From contig NC_134851.1 of assembly GCF_965363235.1 (NCBI RefSeq), positions 51,154,833-51,218,832 on the forward strand: DNA of 64,000 nucleotides. Reading direction: 5' to 3'. The notes under the pieces were generated by a model that worked only from the letters and a program-made list of their open reading frames with translations, was not told the DNA's origin and ran no database searches. The DNA is from Mytilus galloprovincialis. Taxonomy: Eukaryota; Mollusca; Bivalvia; Mytilida; Mytilidae. A program made the translations under genes and the position numbers. Each line of letters opens with the position of its first letter. Position 1 is the first letter of the stretch. Of this stretch, positions 45,892 to 58,300 are shown piece by piece.

Positions 45892-48476
45892 CTTTGTTTT
45901 CAAATAATTTAATTTTGGATGTAACTGCGTCTTCTGATTGGCTGACGTTATTTTGTTATCAGACCATAGACATAATTTAGTCATGTGACCGTGACGTCAT
46001 CAACGTTTTTTTAAGGTTTTCTACGGTTTAAAATGGATTTAGAATTAAGTTATAAGAAATGACTGTAATATTTTTTCTGTCCATTCGAAATAACATAAAA
46101 AATGTGGTGCACACTGTTAAATAACCCGCTACGCACGTTATTCAGCATTCTTACATTTCTATCATTGTTTTTAAAAATCAGTAAAATAGCAGTAAATACA
46201 CAACAATTGTTGGTTATGATATCAACAAACCTATAATTATTATAACTGTAATAGCCAGTTCTTTTTCCATTGTCAGTTGGTTCATCCTTGTCCGCTTACA
46301 ATTGGACCTTAAATGACCTTTGGACTCCGTTATCACCTATAACATACAAGTCAATAAGATGGTCAAACCATACGGTCAAAATACTTCTTTCGTATCTTGA
46401 AAGTATTTTTTTACATTATCAACTTATTGTATAAAACTGCATGTTGGTTTTACCAAGGATTCCTTTCCAGTGTCGCAACCAAAAGGGGGTGTTGGAAAAT
46501 CGTTGTTCATTCTTTGTTACCTTAATTCACTAAATTTACACAGAGTTTAAAAAATCCTAGTGTGTGTTTATTATTTGAGTAGTATGATTAATATTTAAAT
46601 GGCTCTTTATTCCCAACCCGTACTAACCTAGACATATAAAGTGATCCATACAAAATTGTCATAAGAGCAGAAGACAACCTGTAAATAGACACAAATGATT
46701 GGCCAATGTTTTTTTTTTCTCGAATCGGGTCGAAAGCGCTGATTTCGATCCAATTAGGAGATAACTGTATTGTATTTTAAGCTCCGACGGCATCAATTGG
46801 GGATTTGATGGTCGCAAATTAAGTTTACTGGCGACGCGTTAGCGGAGACAGTAAACGGGTATTTGCGACCATCAAATCCCCAATTGATGCCGTCGGAGCT
46901 TAAAATACAATATTGTTATCTTCATTCTAATGAAACTGACAGAAAACACCGTTAAAACATGTAATTAAAATCTGTCATATGCCGTCTGCGCTTGCGCGTA
47001 CGTCCTATAGCATCAATTGTCAATTGATGCCATGTAAAAAAGTGACGTTATCCAATCAAAATTAACGTTACAAACGTTGTTACATTAGAATTGTGAATGA
47101 AGATACTTATTTTTGTTATATGTAATGTGATATTAGTTATGCAAATGATGGTTGACCTATTGCATATCTAAGAAACAAACTTAACCAGGAAAAACTTTAC
47201 ATTGATCAATGAATCATGAAAATGAAGTCAAAGTCAAGGTCAATGCATGTAGATATGACAGACGGAAACTTCATAGCATAAGGCATCTATATACAAAGTA
47301 TGAAGCTTAAGGATCCTGGTCTTCTACCTTATACCTGTAAGCTGTATTGCTTTTGGTTTGAAATAAACTATATTTAACGCCGCCGCCGGATCACAAACCC
47401 TATGTCGAGCTTTCTGCAAGAGAAGTTGCTTCCTGTGACTGTGGAATTAGTCGACGAATATTCGTGTTCGTTAATCATGATTTTATGTAGGTTGCTGACT
47501 CAATGATGTATACCCCATATCTCCTTTTATTCATCATAGAAAAGGTTACCAAAGCAAACACTTTTTATTCAATCGTATTGAGGACACTATTGATCATTTA
47601 CACTTTATTCGGACCTGATATTTAGGTGACAGTTCATTGTTGAAAGTACTAAACTTAGCTTACTGTGAGAGAAAGATTGAAAACTATTGGTTTCATGTGA
47701 ATGAATGTGAAAATGTCTGTATACGTAATACTTTTGACAAGTCTTAGTGCTGAAATTTTATTTCAAATGAAATTAATCTATATGGAAAATAAAAGCATAG
47801 GTTGTAACACTCTTCAGTTATTAAACGTGGCACATACCTTGACATAAATTGACCCGTATGAGAATATCATTACTGAAACAGGTAAGACAAAGAAAACAAT
47901 AAGCAATGAAATCACAAATGATTGACCATTGTTGTTTTCTCCAATAGTGTCTATTGCACAGGCTGTTCCGATTCCTTCGTAAATGTACTGGTTCCATCCG
48001 ACGAGAGGACCTACTGCAAATCCTAAAGCAACAGCACTGGACCCAGTTATGGCACTGATACTAAAGTTGGAGGTCAATCGACTTGAAAGTTCACGTTTTA
48101 CGACGTAAATGTATTTATCAACTGAATCCATACAGAGCAGTAACATAGAAGTTAGTCCACCATATGACATCAGAAAGGCGTAGTATTTGCATCCAGTGTC
48201 ACCAAAAAGCCACCCTTCATTGAAGCATGACACGACCACCATCGGTGCACCAAAAACTGACATTGTGAAAGAAATCAAGCATACTGTCGCTATATATTGG
48301 TTAGCCCGTGTTAGCAGTTTTCTGTTTTTTACGAAAAGTACAAAGAGAACCGATCCATTAGTTAATGCAGATCCGATATTTGTTATAAGTAATACAATAC
48401 CGGTTATGTAATGGAACCAAGGTGAAGTCTGTGGCGCGACAATCATTTCAAAAAGATCTGGGACTGTAGAATTCAT
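45337..48476 (-). CDS. Opsin (retinal-binding class A GPCR), two exons recognised, possibly disrupted
   Basis: Exon A 47838-48476 encodes 213 residues (N-terminus to TM5); exon B 45337-45891 encodes TM6, TM7 and a 105-residue tail. Seen: Lys in MMTKIGGIFTPFVY (codon 45727-45729), at the Schiff-base position; Cys96 and Cys173; Glu167 in GWNQYIYEG, the ECL2 counterion position; Tyr99 at the vertebrate Glu113 position. Changed: Ser69 for D2.50, DKY (120-122) for DRY, TPFVY for NPxxY. Direct joining leaves ICL3 about 12 residues short, so a small exon may be missing or lost. The SVFGAP/SCFNEGWLFG region recalls group-4 opsins (neuropsin/peropsin-like), but the subfamily is not secure. Whether the gene works is open. 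Confidence 0.8.
45904..46147 (-). mobile_element. Foldback element family A, copy 3 (truncated), next to opsin exon B
   Basis: Inverted relative to copies 1 and 2: CTTCTGATTGGCTGACGTTA, TAGTCATGTGACCGTGACGT and AGAAATGACTGTAATATTTT through one hairpin arm, breaking off near TTATTCAGCA. It keeps TGACGTCA (45992-45999) and GTCATGTGAC. Its inner end is about 13 bp from the probable exon B acceptor. Confidence 0.82.
46768..46912. mobile_element. Foldback with perfect 52-bp arms
   Basis: 46768-46819 and 46861-46912 are exact reverse complements (ends TATTGTATTTTAAGC / GCTTAAAATACAATA). The 41-nt spacer has an inner GTTTACTG/CAGTAAAC pair. Just outside, ATCTTCATTCTAATG (46919) and CATTAGAATTGTGAATGAAG (about 47083) form a second, weaker inverted pair, so the element may extend to about 47105. 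It lies in the opsin intron. Confidence 0.85.
47110..47820. other. Opsin intron, mostly unassigned
   Basis: Contains GTCAAAGTCAAGGTCAATGC and TATACCTGTAAGCTGTATTG, resembling the calcium-free AAGGTCAGATGA-type repeat at 52270-52450, and a GCCGCCGCCGG tract at 47381. I could not find the missing ICL3 exon by eye. Confidence 0.4.
47838..48476 (-). CDS. Opsin exon A: N-terminus to TM5
   Basis: The start ATG (48474-48476) is followed by an NST glycosylation sequon; an in-frame stop lies upstream. TM1 about residues 23-48, TM2 60-84, TM3 from Cys96, TM4 139-160, TM5 187-212. It ends GTCAAG|GTATGT (phase 0) at 47838; the open frame beyond is intronic. Confidence 0.88.
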
Positions 48477-48856
48477 GATATTTATGCTCGTCAATGCTAA
48501 GATAATTATATGTTACCAATTATCAGTACATCTTGCTTTCTGAAATGAAGACAATTATCTTCTCTAAAACTGAATTAAGGTAATAGTAAACTGATAGACT
48601 AAGATTCCAACTGACCAACAATGGGGTCGACATCTTGTATAATTTGCTAAGTTGATTATGTTGATATGTATACTATCAATTTTACTTTTTGTAAATATTC
48701 AAAACGGGAGAGGAAACAGTGGTTACGATCTCTGATGTTTTGGACAAACGATTGCTCTAACTATAAACTATCTTGTTCTGTCAATTTATCAATGAACATC
48801 GGACCGAGTATTCTCTTAAATTCTGTAATTATTGATTTATATCCTAGCAATTGGTT

Positions 48857-49037
48857 TCCGATCGGACCAATCTAATTAAAATATTGATCTCTGATTACGT
48901 GATACTATGTAGTATAACGTAATTAGAGATCAAAATGTAGTATAACGTAATCAGAGATCAATGTAGTATAACGTAATCAGAGATCAATGTAGTATAACGT
49001 AATCAGAGATCAATATTTCAATTAGATTGCGATCGGA
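48857..49037. repeat. Foldback with internal 26-bp tandem units
   Basis: Left arm TCCGATCGGACCAATCTAAT through TGATCTCTGATTACGT (48857-48900) pairs with ACGTAATCAGAGATCAATAT through GATTGCGATCGGA (48997-49037). Between them, four units beginning ATGTAGTATAACGTAAT start at 48907, 48935, 48961 and 48987 (28, 26 and 26 bp apart), each holding the inner part of the right arm. Confidence 0.85.
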
Positions 49038-49039
49038 CG

Positions 49040-50450
49040 CATTCTACATCATGACTAATTTATATTTTACATACAGTGTATTCAAGATCCGATCATCTGC
49101 TTTATGTTGACGTAATTTATGATACTGCCACTCCATACCTTTTGAGAAAGGTTAAACTTGTAATGCAATTTTATTACAATATTTTATTTATAACCATTCT
49201 AAGATCAATGTCTAATTAACTTTACTTGATCATGTTGATATTGATATTGCGTGGTAAGACTCGAAGGTTTGTGTTTTTTGTACATAGAAGATCATAGAAG
49301 ACTTCAATAGGTCATAACATGCCTTTGACAAAGATATCGATTTTACTTTTGACAAATGCAGATTCTGGGATTTCCCTTTTAACCATTTGAAACCAAAAAT
49401 AAAACCAATGCTCAATATATAAGATAAACGTCCAAGAAAGCTTTTCTTCAGTTTCACCTGGCTGATGAATATTGCACGGTCCCTTTTAAAAGAGGCATTG
49501 GTAAATTTTCCAATTACAAACGTGTTACTGATTTAAAGAATTATCTTCCTTAATCTTAATCTTTAAAAAAATATATAATTCATTATATTTAAAATGTCTA
49601 AATACAAAAACTTACTATTTTATGATCGATTCTTCTAAAGTACACTGTGAGAATTAGTTATATGCATGCAATTTACGGTTATTCGAAAATTTGATGAAAT
49701 ATGAAGTGTGAAAGGAACGTCGTATCGCTCAGTTTGTTGTTGACAGTTCTCAAATGTTTTGGCAGCAATATGTGCTTATTAATTATTATTTATTGTCAGA
49801 ATAGCGTGTGTCATACAGACAGGTGAGAAAAGCAATTCTCAACACATGTTTTATCACGTGAAATTGTTTACCTATGGACTAAAAGACAGCAACTTATACA
49901 TTTTAGTTTTTGATGAAAAAGGTATTGCATGGTCTAAAATTCAGAACTTGTTTATGCTGATGAATATGATTGGTTGATCTTCTTCACAACTAGACGACAT
50001 GAAAGAAATTTTTGACAAATTAGGACAGAAATAAATGCCACATTTTCTAATTACTCGTGTATTTTACTTGGACATGGCATTTCAAACATGGTAGAAGACC
50101 CCAAAATCGAATGAAGGCCATGGTGGATTTCCCGACACCACAGAATATAATTACAACTAAGGCGCATGATTTAGTTTTTTTAAATATAACAGGTTTGAAA
50201 GTTTAAATCTTATGTCAAGGCTTAGTAAGCTTTAATAAGTCCACTCGTCGAACCCCTAAAGAAAAAGAAAATGAATGGAAAATTGAACAATCTACTGCAT
50301 TTCTGAATCTTAAAACTCATCCCATTCCCCCCGTTTCGATTTATCCTTTATATTAGAACTATAACCTGGGTATAATACCCGATTTTCTAAGATGACACAA
50401 CACTTACCTTACTTATGGGGATGTTTTCTTGGGTTATAAAATTAGACAGT
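49040..50450. other. No gene seen
   Basis: AT-rich region upstream of the opsin start. No exon, promoter motif or element could be assigned with confidence. Confidence 0.5.
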
Positions 50451-50457
50451 GGCAAAT

Positions 50458-51345
50458 TTTTCGGCTCTTAGCTAGGGACTATTTAACCAGCTCCGGCTAA
50501 ATAGCCTCCTTGCGTGGCGCTTTTTTGCCGGCTCTGGCAGAATAGTAATTTATATACTTTTGCTATTTCGACGGTTTTAATTAAGATTAAAATAGAAGTA
50601 TATAAATTAATAATAGAAAAGATATTGAAACATTCTTCAATTAATAAAAAATCTCTATACAACTATGTCTTCTGTAAACATTTATACAAAACGTCCATAT
50701 CAAACATTGAAATTCTTTACTTTACTAAGAAGTCTCTATAAAACATGTCTTTTTAGAATATTTAAAAAAAAAGCTTCAATATTAAAATTGTTACTAGTAC
50801 TTTATTTTTTTTTATCTTTAATAGGAAATCTAAAAAAATATTTCTTTTTTAAAAATATATACAATACTCATAAGCAGAGCATACGAACACATATAAAAAA
50901 AAATCCGACATTCTGATTAAAACTTTTGATAAAAATATCCTATTAGTTTTGAAACAAAAAGTAACACCCTACAACCTCAAACAGCTAAAAACGCGCGTAA
51001 CAAAACCAGTGCTTTGCTTTTTAGTGAATATCTAAAATCTGGCACCAGAAAGGTGCTACCACTGCAGACATTAACTGAACATAACACTTGTTCCTTCAAG
51101 TTTTCGTCTGCATCACTTTTTCAAAAATTGCAGATGTATATACATTCAGTATTCAATATTCATAGAATAAATGCTGTCAATAGCTAGATTTCTATGCATT
51201 GTGTGTACAATATTTTTTTATTAATCTTATATTATTTTATTGCACCATAGACTATAGATTATAATTAAAGTTGTATCAGGTTTTCATCAATTTAATAGCG
51301 CCACATAGGCTATTTTGCCAGAGACGGCAAAATAGCCACTGCCAT
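50458..51345. mobile_element. Candidate non-autonomous element with GGCTATTTTGCC-type inverted ends
   Basis: The left end has GGCTAAATAGCCTCCTTGCG, TGGCGC and TTTTGCCGGCTCTGGCAGAA; the right end has TAGCGCCACATAGGCTATTT, TGCCAGAGACGGCAAAATAG. They are inverted relative to each other over roughly 25-30 bp, and each end is itself palindromic. The interior is AT-rich with only low-complexity Lys/Phe-rich open frames (50665-50916). Confidence 0.55.
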
Positions 51346-51729
51346 AAAATTAATTTCATAAGAACACTTACGAGATTTAAGATTGCTTTACGAATGGTAG
51401 AATTTTCAGTTAAATGAATCTGGATCATTGGGGTCATGATTTACTCTTTCAATCAATTGATATCATCTGCATGTCGTCGACGATTGTTAACTGTCGTTAT
51501 TCATTTTAAAACATATTCTCTTCAACAAATAAACTAATTTTAAATGAACTTACTGACTTCGTACTATAACATGGAAGTCCTCTCAGAGACGGGTTAAACC
51601 AATTAAGAAAAACAGGGAAGGGGCAGGGTTCAACCCATATGTCCCCATTCAAAAGCATTGATCATAAAACAAAGCTGGGGGTTGATAGTCCTAGAAAGAA
51701 AGATTTACTACAAGTACTATTACATAAAC

Positions 51730-52260
51730 TTAACATGATACAGGTAAAAATCCAGGATAGTTAATGAATCTAATATTTTTTTTTAAAACTTTAACTGCAG
51801 ACTGTATGTAATGTTAACTGGAAGAAAACCTAAGTCCATTTATATGAAAAAACAAGTACAAAACTTTAACAAAATTTGCATTCTTGATACTAGCATTTGA
51901 TCATAAACAATCTTCTGTACAAGTTTTGTAGAAATCCAGGATAGTTTTAGAAAGTTATTAAAATGTTAAAAATTTTAACCACTGAGTGAATGTAATGTTT
52001 CCTGACAGAAAAACTAAATCCATTTTAAAATAAGTAAGATTCGGATAAAAATGAGTTTTTTTACAAAATTTACTTCTGGATACTATCTTATGATCATAAA
52101 CAAGCTTCTCTCCAAGTTTGGTAAAAAACCAGATTAGTTTAAGAAAGTTATTTAAATTTCAAAAACTTTAACCACAGAGTGAATATTTGTGGATGCCGCC
52201 GCCGACGGAATGTAGGATTGCTATGTCTCGCTTTTTCGACAAAAGTTGAAGGCTCGACAA
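51730..52260 (+). repeat. AAGCTTCTGTCC repeat array, three units
   Basis: Units with CAGGATAGTTAATGAATCTA, AACTTTAACCACAGAGTGAA-type and TAAGTCCATTT blocks, about 190 bp each. It ends with a GCCGCCGCCGACGG tract, ATGTCTCGCTTTTTCGAC and AAGGCTCGACAAAAATG. Same family and orientation as 62080-62870. Confidence 0.75.
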
Positions 52261-52269
52261 AAATGAAAA

Positions 52270-52560
52270 TTATGTCATGGTCAGATGAAATTTGCCAGAG
52301 AGACATGTATACCTTACAGTCGATCTATGTGGTTGCCATATTATGTCTAGTGTCCAAGATAAAACTTTTACCATGAAAACTTAAGATTAACCATAAACAT
52401 GAGATCAAGGTCAGATGACAATGCCAGACAGATATATACATCTTACAGTCATAAAGTTAACTTAATAGTATTGCTTATAGCTTAAGAAAAACAGATTTAA
52501 ACTTAAACAATAATAAACTGTTATCACAGAGATATGTCTCGCTTTTTTGTAATTTATATA
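52270..52560 (+). repeat. GGTCAGATGA-type dispersed repeat
   Basis: ATGTCATGGTCAGATGAAAT, TGCCAGAGAGACATGTATAC, CCTTACAGTC and a second unit GATCAAGGTCAGATGACAAT, TGCCAGACAGATATATACAT, CTTACAGTC. Two diverged tandem units follow directly on the previous array. Confidence 0.6.
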
Positions 52561-53439
52561 GTGCAAATGTTGAAATAAAAAATAGCAAAACTTTAACATG
52601 TCAGTTTAGCAAATATTCAAAGTCAATGAACCATGACTGATGGTACATGGCTAAACAATTTCCATGGAAGTTGACAATCAAACCACATCTTCTTACTTAT
52701 AAAGGCCATGTTGTAGTTTATCAGTATATTGAGCCTTTTGTTACCATGCTAGTTAAGTCCTCATAAATTTGTAAGAAAAACTATCAAAGATCTGTCATCA
52801 AATTCTCCAAATAACAAAAATCAAAGTGCTTGTAAGCACTGAATGGTAAAGATTGCTTTAATTTATCAGTGGTAAGGGAAAAGTAAAATTTAACATTGCA
52901 TTGTACAAAGCATTGGTTGTAGTAGATTCAACTACAATTATGGACAAAGGAAGATAACTTTGATTTTAAAGATTACTTTCACAATGACATGATTAATATT
53001 TTTAGAATGGGGTTTAAGGTTCCCGCACCTTGCACAAGCTATGTAATTTTCTTCACAAGTATAATATTATTTTGTAACTTATATCTAGGTATAAAATTTC
53101 ATTGATAAAATTCTGGAAATGTTCATGGAAAGGATTCATAGAATATCATGGCACTGTATTTTGTGTATCTCAAAAGTAATGATAAGCCCTTAGATATTTG
53201 AACTGCATCAACATTTATACTCAAGGAATGTCAGGTATAAATATGATCGTGGGCTGTAGATATGTTTATAGTTTAAAATGCAGAAAAAGATTTGGGAACT
53301 GCCATTTTCTACCCATTTTTGCATATCTTGAGATGTTAACAGCAACAAAGAAAGAATAATGTCAGTGGAGGTAGACATATCTATTTTAAGTTTTCAAAAA
53401 TATAGAATTAAAACTTTAATAAAATGCTTTGCTGAGCGC

Positions 53440-53720
53440 AGCCTGATACTACCCCAGAGGTTGAACCCTGAACAGTCAGGCCAAATTTGGACACAATATT
53501 CAAGTTTGATACTGTCTGAATTTGGATTATCAAAATTTTTGACATAATATAGGTTTCTTACACAAAACAAATGTCAAGATCTTACAAATCTATTGTGCAA
53601 TACTGTGCAATTAAAGATTTCTTCTTGAAACTTTGAAAAAATTTGAAATTTGAAAAATTTTGAAAAAAAAATTGAATCCCTAATAAAAAATTGGACCTCC
53701 AAACACTTTTTGAACCACCC
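53440..53720 (-). mobile_element. Inverted copy of the 39,300 element
   Basis: AGAGGTTGAACCCTGAACAG, CAAATTTGGACACAATATTC and AAGTTTGATACTGTCTGAAT are the reverse complement of 39529-39602. A TTTGAAAAATTTTGAAAAAA stretch follows. Confidence 0.65.
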
Positions 53721-54484
53721 CTTAGAGCAATTACCCCGTCACGCGATCCTTGCCTTTCCTTTGTAGTATTGAATCTTGTAGTAAAATTTCAGAGAGATCC
53801 ATACACTTAAACACAAGTTATTATCTGGAAACTAGATATATAGATATAGGGAGATGTGGTGTGAGTGCCACTGAGACAACTCTCTATCCAACACAGCTTT
53901 GGCTCACATGGAACAACAAGCTATAAAGGGCCCCAAAATTATTAGTGTAAAACCATTCAAATATGCTTGTTTTTGGCACCTAATTCCTGCATGAATGGGG
54001 CAATAACCCCCAAACTCAATCCTAGCCTTCCTTTTGTGATATGGGACCTTGTGGTACAATGTCAGAGAGATCCATACTCTTACATGCAAGTTATTGTGCA
54101 GAAACTACAAAAATGCTTGTTTTTGGCCCTTTAAAATTCCTAAGCTGTTGGCACCATAACCCCCAAAATGAATCCAAACCTTCTACTTGTGGTATTAAAC
54201 ATTGTGGTACAATTTCAGAGCAATTGAAACACTTATATACAAGTTATTATCCTCAAAGCAGTAAAGTGCTTGTTTTGGGTTTGTAATTCCTAAACAGTTG
54301 ACACCATCATCCCCAAAATCAATTCTAACCTTCCTTTTGTGGTATTGAACCTTCTTCTTAAATTTCAGAGAGATCCATTCATGTAAACTAAAGTTATTGT
54401 TCACCAACCAATGTGTCTTCTGACGATGTAGACAACGTCATCATACCATTATACGATCCCAAAATTTTTTTGCAGTCGTATAAA
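53720..54484 (-). repeat. Tandem-unit dispersed repeat, inverted relative to 38,440
   Basis: ACAAGTTATTAT-type landmarks at about 53812, 54088, 54241 and 54391 (last spacings about 150 bp), each with TGTGGTACAATTTCAGAGAG-like and GGCACCATAACCCCCAAA-like blocks. It is interrupted by the scrap at 53835-53900. It ends with ACGATCCCAAAATTTTTTTG, CAGTCGTATA, comparable with the palindromic end at 34803. Confidence 0.7.
53835..53900 (-). mobile_element. Inverted GAGTTGTCTCA tail scrap
   Basis: GGGAGATGTGGTGTGAGTGC, CACTGAGACAACTCTCTATC; the reverse complement of the tail at 41485-41530. Confidence 0.65.
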
Positions 54485-54685
54485 AAGTATTATAATTTAT
54501 TGCATGTCACTTTTAATTTGAACTAAAATTAGCGGCCATTCTCTGATGCTTGCCCCACTTTGAAATGTTAAGTGAAATGCTGTTTAGAATGCTATGATCA
54601 GGGGGCAAATTTAACTTTTTTTGTGTACTTTTTTTACTGTTATTTTCATGCTTTCTTTTACATAAGTTAAGACAAGAAAAAGAGA

Positions 54686-54755
54686 GTCTTGATCCTGATT
54701 TTGAAGACTTTGATAATCTCAACGATTTTCTTTATCATAATCAGGATCAAGGACA
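54686..54755. repeat. Small hairpin
   Basis: TCTTGATCCTGATTTTGA pairs with TCATAATCAGGATCAAGGA around a loop of about 30 nt. Confidence 0.55.
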
Positions 54756-55399
54756 AGAAAAATGTCAACATTGTCTTCCATATCATCACAATCCTCACGA
54801 CAACCATAGGGTGCCGGACATGGTTGTCAGGAGCACTGTCCAAAAAATTTCCACATTTCGGTAGCCGGGACCAGATCAAATGATGCTATATATTCAGTGA
54901 GAAACAACAATTTAACATTTTGTGATCTTTAATTCATATTAATGTTTCATAAACGTTTAGATCTTCCTTTTGAATGTCACTTATTTTTTTTAAAAATTTG
55001 TCCAGTGGTTTAAATAATTACAAAACTTCCACATGTATGTCTGTGTTGTGAAGGACGCTCACCAGATATATTTATTAACTTGATCAATTGTAATACATTG
55101 TACCCCAAGTACCGTGTAATTGATTTCACAGTTAATTTTTTTTGGGGGATAATCAAACTGAGATTGCAATGCAATCGTTGATTTTTACCGACAAATTTCT
55201 ACTGGTTCACCGGACCACCAGCTGACAAAATCTACTGCTCTGACGCAAATTCTACTGGTCTTGTAACTCCAGACCAGCGCCAATTTCCACCCCTGGCTAT
55301 GATAAAAAAGTAAACAATTATAGGTCAAAGTACACCTTTCAACACAGAGCCTTGGCTCACAATGAACACCAAGCTATAAAGGTCCCACAAAATGACTAG

Positions 55400-58300
55400 T
55401 GTACAGGAAAAACAACTTTAATCTTATGAACAACATGAACAGAGTATATCTTGATACAACATGCTGAGGACGGTCAAACCAAAGACTTGAAATTGTTATA
55501 TTCTGTTTCTCTTCAAATTTAGGAACAAGAGCAAACAGGGTGTTCATTTACAAAGCATCTCCATTCGGTTTTAACAGAACAAGACCTGCTTTAAACCAAA
55601 AAAGAAAACATCAACATTTAATCACCTTTATTCTTCATAGATTTTCTTGTACACATTCTAAGACAAAATATTCATATAGTGTAAAATTTTATATACAACA
55701 TAATGTGAAACAAAAGCACTAATAGTTGAGAGTTATCACCATGAATATCTTCATAGGAAACTCTCTTGAGTGATTCTTAACTTAAGATATTTACAGATAT
55801 ACATGTATAAAAATAATATTATCTTAAAACAGAAGGTAAGTATCTGGTGTGTACAACCTACATCATTGTAAATGTCAGCATTTAGTAGCAAAACATTTTA
55901 AAAACGTGTTTCAAGATTGTTTACAAGTAATTCTTAATTCCAGACTGGCATGAGAAAGTATCTCTTCAATCTGTTAAATATTATTATTTATATGTTTTCC
56001 TTGGGTAATTGTACATTTTTTTCACTTTCCCATATTCAGTGTTCGGTTCAAGTCAGTTAAAAAATATGTAATAGTTGCAGAAAAAACATTTATGCTAGTT
56101 TCAACTTCCAAAAATGCAGGTTGTACACATTTGATAAAAATAAAGTTTGTGATATCCACCGTCACAATGTGGTGATGGATTCATAACAAAGACTTTATAA
56201 AATACCTCAGGTTTAAAGATAATTAGATGGAAGCTTTCATAGGTGAAGGTCATTCATATCATTAAATCAATAAAATCAAGAAATTAAGAATAAATTTAGT
56301 AAAAAAGAAACCTTAAGTGTACCTTATACATTATTTTATCTGAGTTGTGTTTTAGCTAGTAGTTCTAACTCTTCCATAGAATAATGATGAAGTATCTTGC
56401 ACAGAGCATAGAATATTTTGTTTCTTTTTTTCAAAATATTTATTGCTTTTACACTTCACTCTCCTAAAAAGTTATTGAATATATTCTCAATGAAAGTTTT
56501 GAAAATAAAATGCCATTATATAACAAGGCTTTGACTACTTTTTCAGTTTGCTGTCAATTCTTTCAATGAAAAATAATCAGCCCATATTGATCTTGAATAT
56601 AGTTGAAAAAGCCAAATCCTTACAATCAAGTCTAGAAAACACATCAAATATAAGTTATTTTATTGTTATTAGGTAAAATAGTTGAAGATCAGATATATTT
56701 CAAAGCTATTATGTTCTAAGGGAAATAACCAGTAATACTTATTAGGCAAATGGAACTCATTTTCCCTAGTGCCATTAATATTTCAAGAAACTAAGTTTTT
56801 ATGGAAGCAAGTTCAATAATATTAATTATGATTGAAGCTGTTATTAAGCTTAAGTTATTTTATTAATTAATCAGGACAAGACATCAGCATTAATACATCC
56901 TTTACATTCTGAATCAAATAAAGCATTCTTCATTATCATTTTGAACATAGATTAATTTTGGTTTGCTACTGAATTTAGTTTTTACATGGCTACTTCTGCT
57001 AGGTAGATTTTTATAGAAAAAATAAAACAGAGAAGTAAAATTTGTGAAAGCTAAGAAAAAAGGAATATGAGATATAGTAACATCCACAACTGATGGTAAA
57101 TTGTTAAAATCTTTTTCCAATAAATCCCATATATATATAGCATAACAGTAGTGAAACAAAAGTTCATCTCCTTCCAAATTTTCTTTTTTTTTTAATTTAA
57201 GAAGCAATTTTTGCCAATTTATATAGAAAGTTCTAAATAATGACCTATAAAAATCACAAAATGAAATGCTCCCAATCCAATCCTATCTAAAATGACAAAG
57301 CTAAGAACTATAAACTGTACAAGTTATCATACATTCCATACAGACCATAATATACAAACATAGAATACAAAGTATCCATATATAATTAACTTTCATTCCA
57401 TTCATACATTAAATACCATCAGACAGAGATAATACAAATATTAGTACTGTGGGAAACAAAATGTCAATCTACACTCACCTTTATTGGACTTTATAATTCA
57501 TCAGAAAAATACATTGTTTTTCTTTATATCCAATACAATAAACTAAAACTGTATAGAAGTGCTTTTTTACTGTATTTATTATTCAGATTTTTATCTAATA
57601 CAAATTCACCTATTTTATATTAGTATTAGTACGATAGTATACATTTGTTTACTTTTGAGGTTGATACAGGCATTTATCATCCATCTCCAATTTTCTAGAT
57701 TTGCTCAAGATATCTTTCTGCTAGAAATATTATTTGCTTTGGAAGTTGATAACTTTAACAAGCTGTAATACTCAATAAAATGTATCAAAATAAACTTAAC
57801 ACTGATAAGAAGAAGAAGAAAAAGAGTTTGAACTACTTCATAAGGCCTTGGTCTAGAAAATATCTATAAAACTGACATTTAATGTTCCAAATCTGATATA
57901 ATTCTATCTTGATTTACCCCCAGTGCATATAATGTTTAAAAAAAAAATAGGATTCCCTATGCTTTCATTAAATGAAGAAAAAAATCTTATAGTGATATAA
58001 TATAAATAATATGGCAGAATACAATCTTTCTAGCTAGATAACATTGTTAGACGTCAATAAATAAAAAATATGTAACTCTACAAAAGACAGCACATTGCTA
58101 ACTGTCAGGGTTGATACAATCTTCAGGGATTATGAAAATTATTATTAAAAGCCAAGAATATGCAAACATTATGTGATTTCAATACATGTAAGGGATATTG
58201 TGACTTCTTCTAATGAAAATAAACTTATCAAAGAAGATAGCATCATTGCATTTCTGTCATTGAAATCAAAATGTTACTTAAGTAGTGTTTTTACAATGGA

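Noticed and set aside
45892-45984. N-terminal extension of opsin exon B (CLWSDNKITSANQK)
   Set aside because: Almost all of it is read from foldback element copy 3 and is absent from any opsin.
46054-46147. Hairpin as a microRNA precursor
   Set aside because: It belongs to foldback family A, present at other loci; this copy lacks the second arm.
56914-57207. 97-codon minus-strand open frame downstream of WAC
   Set aside because: No domain, AT-driven composition (Phe/Leu/Lys), no splice sites; more likely non-coding flank.
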